From Methylobacterium mesophilicum (GTDB lineage: Bacteria > Pseudomonadota > Alphaproteobacteria > Rhizobiales > Beijerinckiaceae), in assembly GCF_022179445.1 (NCBI RefSeq), contig NZ_BPQU01000001.1, positions 124,001 through 188,000 on the forward strand: a stretch of 64,000 bases of DNA. Direction: 5' to 3'. Positions 43,042 to 51,370 of the stretch are shown piece after piece (within the stretch, counting starts at the first letter, position 1; every line of letters starts with the position of its first letter). A program made the translations under genes and the position numbers. The notes under the pieces were generated by a model. The model saw nothing but the letters and a program-made list of their open reading frames with translations. It was not told where the DNA came from and searched no databases.

Positions 43042-44034
43042 GTGACCCCCCTCCGCCGCTGCTTCGTCTGCGCCGCCGACATGCTGGCGCCGAACGCGCG
43101 GAGCCTCGATTTCCCGGGCGGGCGCCGACGGCTGTTCGCGATCGGGTGTGACTCCTGCGGCGTCCTGATCGAGCCGGATGCGGACCCCGACCAATGCTGG
43201 CGGGACCTCGCCGGACGGCTCGCCGCGCCCGTCTTCGTTCCCGACCCGGAGGCGGGCTACGGCCTCGACATCTACACCCTGCGCAGCGCCGCGACCCGGC
43301 TCGGCCGCGGGATCCGCCCCCTCGCTCCCGCTGATCGCATCGCCCTGCTTCAGCCGCACAGCACGCGCGCCGCGCAAGGCGCCCTGTACGACCTCGACGG
43401 CGCGGAGTGGCGCCCGGTCTCGCTCGGGGTGATCTGCCGCCCGGCCGAGCGGGATTCCGTGCTGGCGGCGCTGCCGGCGCAAGGTACTTGGACGGCGGAT
43501 GTCGCGATCCTGCTCGATGCGCCGGCTGCCCCGGCCCTCGCCGTCGCGGTTTCAGGCTTCGCGCACGGCTCGGTGCGTCTGGCGGCGCGCCCCCTCGCGG
43601 GCGATTTTGCCGCCCAGCGCAACGCGCTGCAGGACCTCGCCCGCAACGCCTGGATGCTGCAGCTCGACGCCGACGAGGCCCTCGATCCTGCGACCGGAAT
43701 GCATCTCCCCGCGCTGGCGGCGCTCGCCGAGGCCGGCGACGTCATCTCGGTCGGACTTCCCCGGCGCAACCGCATCGACGGCATCCTGTCGGATGTCTAT
43801 CCGGACGTGCAGTACCGGCTGAACCGGGCCGGGACGCGCTATGCCGGCCGCGTGCACGAGCGGCCAGCGCTTTCCGGCCGCTGGCCCCGGAGCTTCATCG
43901 CGCTCCACGGCGCGATCGACCATGCGCTCACCGGCGCGCATGTCCGGGCACGCTCCCAGCACTACGAGGCCCTGGATCCGGGGCGCGGGCGGCCGGAGGA
44001 GCTGGAGGCGCTGCTGCGACCCTACCGCGCCTGA
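43042..44034 (+). CDS. GT2-type glycosyltransferase with N-terminal CxxC pairs
   Basis: A 330-residue protein starting with GTG. Residues 6-36 carry two CxxC pairs (CFVCAAD and CDSCGV), a zinc-ribbon-like module. The second half contains AAQRNALQDLARNAWMLQLDADEALDP near residue 215, which is the WaaE/KdtX-type GT2 pattern (QRN..L..A....W.L.LDADE), with the metal-binding DAD. QYRLNRAGTRYAGRVHERP further on matches the acceptor-side block. Probably cytoplasmic and membrane-associated; donor and acceptor unknown. It converges with the GT4 gene at 44022 with a 13-base overlap. Confidence 0.65.
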   Translation: MTPLRRCFVCAADMLAPNARSLDFPGGRRRLFAIGCDSCGVLIEPDADPDQCWRDLAGRLAAPVFVPDPEAGYGLDIYTLRSAATRLGRGIRPLAPADRIALLQPHSTRAAQGALYDLDGAEWRPVSLGVICRPAERDSVLAALPAQGTWTADVAILLDAPAAPALAVAVSGFAHGSVRLAARPLAGDFAAQRNALQDLARNAWMLQLDADEALDPATGMHLPALAALAEAGDVISVGLPRRNRIDGILSDVYPDVQYRLNRAGTRYAGRVHERPALSGRWPRSFIALHGAIDHALTGAHVRARSQHYEALDPGRGRPEELEALLRPYRA

Positions 44035-45200
44035 TCGATCGCCCGCCGGTAGAGGTCCAAGGTTTCGCGCCCGAGGCTCGCCCGGTCGAACCGGCCCGCC
44101 GCCGCTAAGGCCCGGATGCGGTAGGCCGAGCGCAAAGCGGGATCACGCAGGAGCGGGCGCAGGGCTTCGGCTATGGCGGGGCCGGTCGCCGCCTTCGCCA
44201 ACGGTCCCGCCTCGGGGACGCCGACGAAGGCCCGGGCGCTCGCATCCTCGGCGCAGGCCACGACCGGCCGGCCATAGGCCAGGGCCTCCTGGTAGACGAG
44301 GCCGAAGCTTTCGTAGCGCGAGGGCGCCAGGACGACGTGCGCGCCCGCATAGGCCTCGGCCAGGCCTTGTGCGTCGATCCTGCCGCGAGCCCGGATGCGG
44401 CTCCTGGCGGCCTCCGACAGGTCCGCCGGCATGTCGCCGGGGGGCACCCCGACCAAGTCGAGCGAGAAGGACGGAAGTTCGCCGCGCACCTGCTCTGCAG
44501 CCAGGATCACCATCGCGTCGAGCAGGGCGTCGAAGCCTTTGCGCGCCTCGGCCCGGCCGACGAACAGCAGACGCACCGGCCCCGTCCCGGCTGCCGGGTA
44601 AGGCGCCGCCTGGGCGGCGGCGATCTCCGGCGGCAGGCTGAGGCCGATCACCGCCTCCGGTCGGCGGCCCGACAGCCCGTAGGCCCGGGCGATCACCTCG
44701 GCATGCGCCTGCGTGTTGGCGATCAGCCCGGCGCTGCCCTGGGCCTGGCGGCGCTCCAGGCGGTCGGCGGCGGCACCGTCGAGGCGGTCGCGCAGGTTGG
44801 GATTCCCGTTGCGGGTGAAGGCGGCGGGCGTCGAGCTGCGGGTCACCAGAGGTAGGTCCCGGCGGGCGGCGAGCAGCACGGCCGGGGCGTACCAGTTCGT
44901 CGCCTCGACCACATCGAACGCCGCCCGGGCATGCTCCGCCAGCACCGCCCGGCGGAAGGCCAGCGGCGCCGCGAGATGACCGACCGTGCCCCAAAGGCGC
45001 AGCCGCGCCAGCGAGCTGCCCGGTGGTAGCGAAATACCGATGACAGTGACGCCGCCGACCCGCTCCCGGCCGATCCGGTCCAGCGTGAAGACCGTCACGT
45101 CGGCGCCCGCCTCGGCGAGGCTCTCGGCGATCTCCCGGGCCGCCGTGGAGAGTCCGCTGGGCGACGGCGGGTAGTCCCAGGCCAGGAGCGCCGTGCGCAT
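44022..45200 (-). CDS. GT4-family glycosyltransferase
   Basis: A 392-residue GT-B glycosyltransferase. The acceptor-side domain begins MRTALLAWDYPPSPSGLSTAAREIAESLAEAGADVTVFT. The donor domain has VRLLFVGRAEARKGFDALLDAM near 215 and the E-x7-E block SRYESFGLVYQEALAYGRPVVACAED near 305. GT4 enzymes transfer sugar from a nucleotide donor with retention. It overlaps the stop of the upstream GT4 gene by one base (TGATG), so both are translated from one leftward message. Confidence 0.85.
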   Translation of the reverse strand: MRTALLAWDYPPSPSGLSTAAREIAESLAEAGADVTVFTLDRIGRERVGGVTVIGISLPPGSSLARLRLWGTVGHLAAPLAFRRAVLAEHARAAFDVVEATNWYAPAVLLAARRDLPLVTRSSTPAAFTRNGNPNLRDRLDGAAADRLERRQAQGSAGLIANTQAHAEVIARAYGLSGRRPEAVIGLSLPPEIAAAQAAPYPAAGTGPVRLLFVGRAEARKGFDALLDAMVILAAEQVRGELPSFSLDLVGVPPGDMPADLSEAARSRIRARGRIDAQGLAEAYAGAHVVLAPSRYESFGLVYQEALAYGRPVVACAEDASARAFVGVPEAGPLAKAATGPAIAEALRPLLRDPALRSAYRIRALAAAGRFDRASLGRETLDLYRRAIDQAR

Positions 45201-46240
45201 CAGCGGGCGAGCAGGCGATGGTAGAGTGCGAGGTAATCGCGCGCCATGCGCTCGGCGGTGAACCGCGTCTCGAATGTTCTTCGAATTAATGCGCGGTCCA
45301 GGCTGCCGACTCTTCGAATAGCCTTCGAAGCCTGCGCCTCGGACTCGACGATGAAACCCGTTACGCCGTCTTCGACGATCTCCGGGACCGATCCCCGGTT
45401 CCAGGCTACCACCGGGGTGCCGCAGGCCATCGCCTCGATCATCACCAGCCCGAACGGCTCGGGCCAGTCGATCGGGAACAGCAGCGCCCGGGCACTACCC
45501 AGGAGCGAGCCCTTCCGGGCGTCGTCGACCGGCCCGAGATAGGTCGCGTCGGGCCCGAGCAGCGGGCGGACCTGGCGGTCGAAATAGCCGGGGTTGCCGA
45601 CATCGATGGTGCCGCCCAGCCGGATCGGCATCCCGGCCGCCCGGGCGACGCGGATCGCGGTGTCCGGGCGCTTCTGGTCGGTCATCCGTCCCACGAAGGC
45701 GACATGCGCCTCCGGCTCGGCCTGGAAGGCGTAGCGGTCCCGGTCGATGCCGTGATGCACGATCCCGGCCCGGTTGGAGGCCGGGATGCCGGCCTCCTGC
45801 GCGGCCGAGATCGCCGCCACCGGCAGATCTGGGAAGCCGGCGAAGAACAGAGCCCGGTCAAGCTCGTCCACCCGCCAATGCACCGTGGTCAAGCTGCGCC
45901 CGCGGGCCGCACCGAGCAGCGCCGCGTGGGCGAACTCGCCATGGCAATGCACGATGTCGAACTCGTGCAGCCGCAGCCGCAGCGCCTCCAATTGGAGGGC
46001 GTCCAGCGCCGCCGGAACCCCGGGCGCGACCCGGCCGTGGCGCTGTTCCAGGGCCGCAAGGCTCGGGTAATCGCCGACCCGGGGCAAGTCTGTCGCACTG
46101 TCCGAGGGGGCAAATAACGTTATTTCCGCGCCCAAGCTTCGCAGCGCCGTGCTAAGATCGTGCACAACCCGCTCGGTGCCGCCGTGATGGTTTGGGGGAA
46201 CGGGAAAAATGTTCGGCGCGACTTGGGCAACACGGATCAC
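45200..46240 (-). CDS. GT4-family glycosyltransferase
   Basis: A 346-residue GT-B enzyme. It starts with GTG at 46240 behind a GAAGAGGG ribosome site and begins VIRVAQVAPNIFPVPPNHHGGTERVVHDL, the classic glycine-rich GT4 opening. HVAFVGRMTDQKRPDTAIRVA near 185 and EPFGLVMIEAMACGTPVVAWNRGSVPEIVEDGVTGFIV near 268 complete the donor site. It is divergent from the sucrose-phosphate synthase-like gene across only 60 bases, which must hold both promoters. An open frame continues far upstream but only as antisense to that gene. Confidence 0.87.
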   Translation of the reverse strand: MIRVAQVAPNIFPVPPNHHGGTERVVHDLSTALRSLGAEITLFAPSDSATDLPRVGDYPSLAALEQRHGRVAPGVPAALDALQLEALRLRLHEFDIVHCHGEFAHAALLGAARGRSLTTVHWRVDELDRALFFAGFPDLPVAAISAAQEAGIPASNRAGIVHHGIDRDRYAFQAEPEAHVAFVGRMTDQKRPDTAIRVARAAGMPIRLGGTIDVGNPGYFDRQVRPLLGPDATYLGPVDDARKGSLLGSARALLFPIDWPEPFGLVMIEAMACGTPVVAWNRGSVPEIVEDGVTGFIVESEAQASKAIRRVGSLDRALIRRTFETRFTAERMARDYLALYHRLLAR

Positions 46241-46300
46241 GACGCCCTCTTCACATAAGTTAAGGTCGCAAAAGCAGCCGACAGCGTCAGCAAACGTCTG

Positions 46301-48355
46301 ATGTTCGTCCTGCACGTCGCCCTGCAGGGCTGCCTGCGCGGGCGCGATGTCGTCTACGGCCTGACCGCCGATACCGGCGGCCACATCCGCTACCTGCTGG
46401 ATCTCGTCGCCGCCTCGGCGCAGGATTTCGGCGTCGCCGAGATCGTGGTGGCGACCCGCCTTTTCCACGGATCGCTTGGCCCGGATTACGCCGTGCCCGA
46501 AGAGCGGATCTCCGACAAGGTCAAGCTGGTGCGGCTCCCGAGCGCGGCTCCGGGCTACCGGTCCAAGGAGGCGATGCACGAGGAGGTCGCGAGCTTCGCC
46601 GAGAGCCTCGTCGCCTGGATCGGCGCCCAGGAACGCGCGCCCGACGTGATCCACGCCCACTATGCCGACGCCGCCGCGGTGGCGGCGATCGTAGAGGCGC
46701 GGCTCGGGATCCCGTTCGTGTTCACCGCCCACTCCCTCGGGCGGGTCAAGGCAGCGATGCTGGGAGGAGACGCAGCAGGCGCCCCCGACCTCGCCCGCCG
46801 GATCGCTACAGAGGAGGCGGCCCTCGCCCAGGCCACCCTGGTCATCGCCTCCTCCAGGGACGAGGCCGAGGTCCAGTATGCCGGCTACGAATCCTACAAT
46901 CCCGGCCGCGTCCGCGTCGTGCCGCCGGGCAGCGACCTGGCGCGCTTCGCCGCCGCCGAGCCGCATTCGCGGGTCGATGCCCTGATCGACCGCTTCCTGG
47001 ACGATCCCACCAAGCCGCCGTTGCTGGCCCTGGCCCGGCCGGTGGCGCGCAAGAACCTGGCGGCCCTGGTCGAGGCCTATGGCGAGAGCCCGGAGCTGCA
47101 GGCCCGGGCCAACCTCGTGATCGTGGCCGGCACCCGCGGCGACATCGACGCCCTCGACGGCGACATGGCCGCCACCATGCGCGACCTGCTGGTGCTGATC
47201 GACCGCTACGACCTCTACGGCCGCGTGGCCTACCCCAAGACGCACAGGCCCGACGATGTCCCGGCGATCTACGCCTATGCGCGGGCGCGCGGCGGCATCT
47301 TCGTCAACCCGGCGCTCAACGAGCCGTTCGGCCTGACCCTGCTGGAGGCGTCGGCCGCCGGCCTGCCGCTGGTCGCCACCGACAGCGGCGGCCCCAACGA
47401 CATCGTGGAGACCTGCGGCAACGGCCTGCTGGTCGATCCCCGTGACCCAACGGCCATCGCGCAAGCCAGCCTGCGCATCCTGTCCGATCCGGCCCTGCGC
47501 GCCCGCTACGTCGCGGGTGGGGCCCGGGCCGCGGCAGCCTACGATTGGGACCGGCACGCCGCGCGCTACCATGTCCTGCTGCGGGCCCTGCTCGCCCCCG
47601 AGCCGCCCCTGCGGACGCCGGCGCAAATGCTGGTCTGCGATATCGACAACACCTTGGTCGGCTGCGAGGCGGCGCTCGGCATCTTCAGGCATTGGCGCAG
47701 CCAGCAGGCGGGCCTGGCCTTCGGGGTCGCCACCGGCCGCTCGTTCCACAGCGCCATGGCGATCCTGGAGCAGCAGGCGAGCCCGCGGCCGCAGGTGATG
47801 ATCACGTCGGTCGGCTCCGAGATCTACCACCTCGACGCCAACGGCGTGACCTACACGGCCGACGCCGACTGGCGCGAGACCATCGCGGCGGACTGGGACC
47901 GGGAGGCTTTGCGCGCGGCACTTGTCGGCATCCCGGGGCTCTTGCCGCAGGGCCCCCTGGAGCAGCGGCCGTACAAGCTGAGCTATTTCGGAGACGATGC
48001 CGCCGCCCGCCGGGTCGGAGCGCATCTCGCCGAGTCCGGTCTCGACGCCCGGGTGATCCACAGCCACGACCGCTACCTCGATATCCTGCCGGCGGCGGCC
48101 TCGAAGGGTACCGCGGTGGACCATGTCCGCGCGCTCTACGGCCTGCCGGAGCGGGCGGTGTTCGTGGCCGGGGATTCGGGCAACGACATCGAGATGCTGC
48201 GCCTCCGGGTACAGGCGATCATCGTAGCGAACTATTCCGACGACCTCGCCAGCAACGCCGCGCTGCAGCACTCCTACGTCGCCCGGGCCTCGCATGCCCG
48301 CGGCATCATCGAGGGCGTGGCGCATTTCCGCCGGATGCTGGCCCATGCTTCCTGA
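46301..48355 (+). CDS. sucrose-phosphate synthase fused to a HAD-type sucrose-phosphatase domain
   Basis: A 684-residue two-domain protein. The GT4 domain (about 1-430) has the sucrose-phosphate synthase start, CLRGRDVVYGLTADTGGHIRYLLDL, then HYADAAAVAA, FTAHSLGRVKAAML and the donor block NEPFGLTLLEASAAGLPLVATDSGGPNDI. The HAD domain (about 445-684) keeps the catalytic set: DIDNTLVG near 447 (nucleophile and acid), TSVGSEIY, a Lys in YKLSYFGDD and GDSGNDIEML near 628. That predicts UDP-glucose plus fructose-6-phosphate to sucrose in one chain. Other products such as a mannosyl or glucosyl analogue remain possible. Five overlapping or close genes follow on this strand. Confidence 0.83.
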   Translation: MFVLHVALQGCLRGRDVVYGLTADTGGHIRYLLDLVAASAQDFGVAEIVVATRLFHGSLGPDYAVPEERISDKVKLVRLPSAAPGYRSKEAMHEEVASFAESLVAWIGAQERAPDVIHAHYADAAAVAAIVEARLGIPFVFTAHSLGRVKAAMLGGDAAGAPDLARRIATEEAALAQATLVIASSRDEAEVQYAGYESYNPGRVRVVPPGSDLARFAAAEPHSRVDALIDRFLDDPTKPPLLALARPVARKNLAALVEAYGESPELQARANLVIVAGTRGDIDALDGDMAATMRDLLVLIDRYDLYGRVAYPKTHRPDDVPAIYAYARARGGIFVNPALNEPFGLTLLEASAAGLPLVATDSGGPNDIVETCGNGLLVDPRDPTAIAQASLRILSDPALRARYVAGGARAAAAYDWDRHAARYHVLLRALLAPEPPLRTPAQMLVCDIDNTLVGCEAALGIFRHWRSQQAGLAFGVATGRSFHSAMAILEQQASPRPQVMITSVGSEIYHLDANGVTYTADADWRETIAADWDREALRAALVGIPGLLPQGPLEQRPYKLSYFGDDAAARRVGAHLAESGLDARVIHSHDRYLDILPAAASKGTAVDHVRALYGLPERAVFVAGDSGNDIEMLRLRVQAIIVANYSDDLASNAALQHSYVARASHARGIIEGVAHFRRMLAHAS

Positions 48356-49259
48356 CATTCGGCTACCTGAGGTGCGCTTATCGGCGCCCGCGCCGAGCGT
48401 GCTCACCCTGGTCCGCGGCCGGGCCGGATGCCTGCGCAACCTGATGCGCGGCCTCGCCCGGCAGACGGTGCCCCCGCGCGAACTGGTGATCGCCTGGATG
48501 CAGCCCGAGCCGGCGCCCTTCCTGCCCGATCCCGGCTGCTCGGTGCGCCATCTCCACGTGCCGGGCGAGCCGATGCCGCTCGCCGCCGCGCGCAACCGCG
48601 CCGCCGAGGCCGCCGCCGGCGACCTGCTGGTCTTCCTCGACGTGGATTGCATCCCGGCCTCCGGCCTGGTCGGCGCCTACGCGGCGGCCGCCTCCGGCGC
48701 CGGGGGGCTGCTCCTCGGCGAGGTTCTGTACCTGCCGCCGGAAGCCGGGCCGGCGCTGGACGCGTCCGATCTCGACGACGCAGCCCTCGACAGCCTCGGC
48801 CGCCCCCACCCGGCACGGCCGCCGGTGCCGGAGACGGGGCTGCGCCGGGAGCCCGATCCCGGCCAGCTCTGGGGGCTGTCCTTCGCCCTGCCGGCCCAGG
48901 CCTGGCGTGCGGTCGGCGGCATGGACGAGGGTTTCTGCGGCTACGGCGGCGAAGAGACCGATTTCGCCGCCCGCCTCGCCGCCACCGGGCTGCCGACCGA
49001 CTGGGTCGCGGGGGCCCGGGCCTACCACCAGCACCACCCGGTCCACGTGCCGCCGCTGCAGCATTTCGCGCCGATCCTGGCCAACGCGGCGCGCTTCCGC
49101 GCCCGCCATGGGCGCTGGTGCATGACCTACTGGCTCGGCCAGTTCCGCGCCGCCGGGCTGATCGACTGGGACGAGGCCGCCCCGGCGATCCGCCTGATCC
49201 GCATGCCCACCGTACCGGAGGTCGCCGCCTCCCTTCGGCCCGGCGCCCTGTTCTCGTGA
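48345..49259 (+). CDS. GT2-family glycosyltransferase with galactosyltransferase-like C-terminus
   Basis: A 304-residue inverting GT-A enzyme. It has LTLVRGRAGCLRNLMRGLARQ at the start, PLAAARNRAAEAAAGDLLVFLDVDCIPA near 75 (the DVD metal motif) and GGMDEGFCGYGGEETDFAARLAATGLP near 205, the GYGxEDxD block shared with GT7-type galactosyltransferases. HQHHPVHVPPLQHF follows. It is clearly paralogous to the gene at 50453. The ATG overlaps the upstream stop by 11 bases. Its own end overlaps the next start by four bases. Confidence 0.82.
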   Translation: MLPDIRLPEVRLSAPAPSVLTLVRGRAGCLRNLMRGLARQTVPPRELVIAWMQPEPAPFLPDPGCSVRHLHVPGEPMPLAAARNRAAEAAAGDLLVFLDVDCIPASGLVGAYAAAASGAGGLLLGEVLYLPPEAGPALDASDLDDAALDSLGRPHPARPPVPETGLRREPDPGQLWGLSFALPAQAWRAVGGMDEGFCGYGGEETDFAARLAATGLPTDWVAGARAYHQHHPVHVPPLQHFAPILANAARFRARHGRWCMTYWLGQFRAAGLIDWDEAAPAIRLIRMPTVPEVAASLRPGALFS

Positions 49260-50404
49260 AGCAGACCATGAAGAAGCCGATCGCGTTCTTCGTCCATCAC
49301 CAGGGCCGGGGCCACGCCAACCGCACCATGGCGGTCGCCGCCGAGTTCGCCCGCGACCGGCCGGTCTCGGTGTTGACCGCCGGCCCGCACCTGTTCGACG
49401 GTTTTTCGCGCGACATCGAGATCGTGGCCCTGCCGGACATGATCGGCGCCGCCGTGCCGACCGCGCGCCTCTACGCCGAGCCGACCCCGCAGGTGATGCA
49501 TTGCGTGCCCCTGGGGCTCGCCCCGATGCGCCGGACCATGCGGGCCATCCTCGACCATCTGGACGACCGCGCGGTCGGCCTGTTCGTGGTCGACGTCTCG
49601 GCCGAGATCGCGCTGCTCGCCCGGATCGCCAGCGTGCCGGCGGTGCAGATCCGGATGCACGGCGACCGCTCCGATATCGGCCATGTCGGCGCCTACGAGG
49701 CCTGCGTCGGGATGCTGGCGCCGTTCGACGCGCGGCTGGAGCAGGCCGACTATCCGGCGTCGCTGCGCACAAAGACCTTCTACAGCGGCGGCCTCTGCAC
49801 CAGCCTCGACCGGGTCCCCGACCGGGCCGAGGCGCGGGCGAAGCTCGGCCTCGATCCGCAGCGCGAGATCGTCGTCGCCGTGACCGGCGGCGGCGGCAGC
49901 GGCACGCCTTACGCGCCGCTCACCGTGGCGGCGCGGGCCGAGCCAGACGCCCTGTGGCTGACCCTCGGGCCGACCCACCGGGAGGGCCACGAGACCGATT
50001 TCGCCAACCTGCGCGAGCTGGGCTGGGTGCCCTCCGTCACCGACTATCTCGCGGCCGCCGACATCGTCATCGCGTCCGCGGGCGACAACACGGTCCACGA
50101 GGTCGCCCGGGTCGGCGGCCGACTGATCGTGATGCCGGAGTGGCGCTACTTCGCGGAGCAGACCCGCAAGGCCGAGGCTCTGGTCCGGCTCGGGGCCGCC
50201 GTCCAGGCCCCGGCTTGGCCCGGCGACCTCCAGGGCTGGCGCGACCTCCTGGCCCGCGCGCGCGCCCTCGACGGCTCCGTGCTGCACGGACTCTTCGCCC
50301 CGGACGCCGCATTCCGCGCCGCCGGCTGGCTCGAAGGGCTGACCGACGACCTCTGGCAGGGCGCCGAAGTACCGGGTCCGCTTCGCGCCGTCGCGAACGG
50401 CTGA
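49256..50404 (+). CDS. GT28/MurG-like glycosyltransferase
   Basis: A 382-residue GT-B protein. The first half opens KKPIAFFVHHQGRGHANRTMAVAAEFARDRPVSVLTAG, the glycine- and His-rich start seen in MurG-like and glycosyltransferase-1-type enzymes. The second half has VVAVTGGGGSGTPYAPL near 200, then SAGDNTVHEVARVGGRLIVMPEWRYFAEQTRKAEALVRLGAAV near 275, the MurG-type donor block (G..T..E....G...I..P......Q...A). It starts with GTG overlapping the previous stop (GTGA) or Met at 49268. Substrate unknown; no peptidoglycan genes are nearby. Confidence 0.78.
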   Translation: MKQTMKKPIAFFVHHQGRGHANRTMAVAAEFARDRPVSVLTAGPHLFDGFSRDIEIVALPDMIGAAVPTARLYAEPTPQVMHCVPLGLAPMRRTMRAILDHLDDRAVGLFVVDVSAEIALLARIASVPAVQIRMHGDRSDIGHVGAYEACVGMLAPFDARLEQADYPASLRTKTFYSGGLCTSLDRVPDRAEARAKLGLDPQREIVVAVTGGGGSGTPYAPLTVAARAEPDALWLTLGPTHREGHETDFANLRELGWVPSVTDYLAAADIVIASAGDNTVHEVARVGGRLIVMPEWRYFAEQTRKAEALVRLGAAVQAPAWPGDLQGWRDLLARARALDGSVLHGLFAPDAAFRAAGWLEGLTDDLWQGAEVPGPLRAVANG

Positions 50405-50452
50405 TCGCCCGCCTACACCCCCATTCCCCACCACTCGGAGCCCGACCGCCGC

Positions 50453-51370
50453 ATGTCCACCGTTTCCGTCGTGACCCTGGCCAAGGGCCGGGCGGCGCAT
50501 CTGCGCAACGTGCTGCGCGGCCTGGAGCGCCAGACGCAGGCCCCCGCCGAGTTCATCGTCGCGGTGATGCAGGATGAGCCCTACGACCTGCCCGAGACGG
50601 CGTTTCCAGTGCGCCAGATCCGGGTTACCGGCCGTGAGCTGCCGCTAGCGGCCGCGCGCAACCGGGGCGTGGACGCGGCCACCGGCGACGGCATCGTCTT
50701 CCTGGACGTCGACTGCATCCCGGCCCCCGACCTCGTGGCCGATTACGCGCGTGGGCTCGCCGAACTCGACGGCCTGCTGATGGGTGAGGTCCTGCACCTG
50801 CCCGAGCGCGCCACCGCCGGCGCCTGGCGCTACGCCGACCTGGCCGCCAGCGCTGAGCGGCATTCCGACCGCCGCGGCCCGCCGGCCTCCGGCATCGAGC
50901 TCTGCAACGACTACCGCTGCTTCTGGTCGCTCAACTTCGCGATCCGGCGGGCCACCTTCCTGGCGCTGGGCGGCTTCGACGAGCGCTACGCCGGCTATGG
51001 CGGCGAGGACACCGACTTCGGCAAGATCCTCGACCAGAGCGGCACCCCGATCGCCTGGATCAAGGGCGCCCTGGCCTATCACCAGTACCACCCGCACCAC
51101 ATGCCGCCGATCCACCACCTCGACAGCGTCGTGCGCAACGCCGAGCTGTTCGAGGCCAAGTGGGGCTACCGGACCATGGGCCACTGGCTCTACGCATTCC
51201 GGGTCATGGGCCTGATCGACGACACGCCCGACCGGCCGATCCGGATCCTGCGCCGGCCCGACGCCGACGACCTCGCCCTGACCGGGCAGCAGAGCCACCA
51301 GCCCTACACCAACTCCGCATCCGTCATCCGGTATCTGGAATCCCGGGTCGGCGCGGCGGCGACCGCGTGA
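50453..51370 (+). CDS. GT2-family glycosyltransferase, paralogue of the gene at 48345
   Basis: A 305-residue GT-A enzyme. It shares with the 48345 product VVTLAKGRAAHLRNVLRGLERQ, LPLAAARNRGVDAATGDGIVFLDVDCIPAPDLV, GGFDERYAGYGGEDTDFGKIL and YHQYHPHHMPPIHHLDSVVRNA in the same order. Its middle differs (SGIELCNDYRCFWSLNF), which suggests a different acceptor. The stop overlaps the GTG of the following gene. Donor and acceptor are unknown. Confidence 0.83.
   Translation: MSTVSVVTLAKGRAAHLRNVLRGLERQTQAPAEFIVAVMQDEPYDLPETAFPVRQIRVTGRELPLAAARNRGVDAATGDGIVFLDVDCIPAPDLVADYARGLAELDGLLMGEVLHLPERATAGAWRYADLAASAERHSDRRGPPASGIELCNDYRCFWSLNFAIRRATFLALGGFDERYAGYGGEDTDFGKILDQSGTPIAWIKGALAYHQYHPHHMPPIHHLDSVVRNAELFEAKWGYRTMGHWLYAFRVMGLIDDTPDRPIRILRRPDADDLALTGQQSHQPYTNSASVIRYLESRVGAAATA

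Noticed and set aside
46241..48652. Long upstream extension of the leftward GT4 frame
   Set aside because: The extension is antisense to the sucrose-phosphate synthase-like gene. The GT4 motifs start right after the GTG at 46240, which has a good ribosome site.
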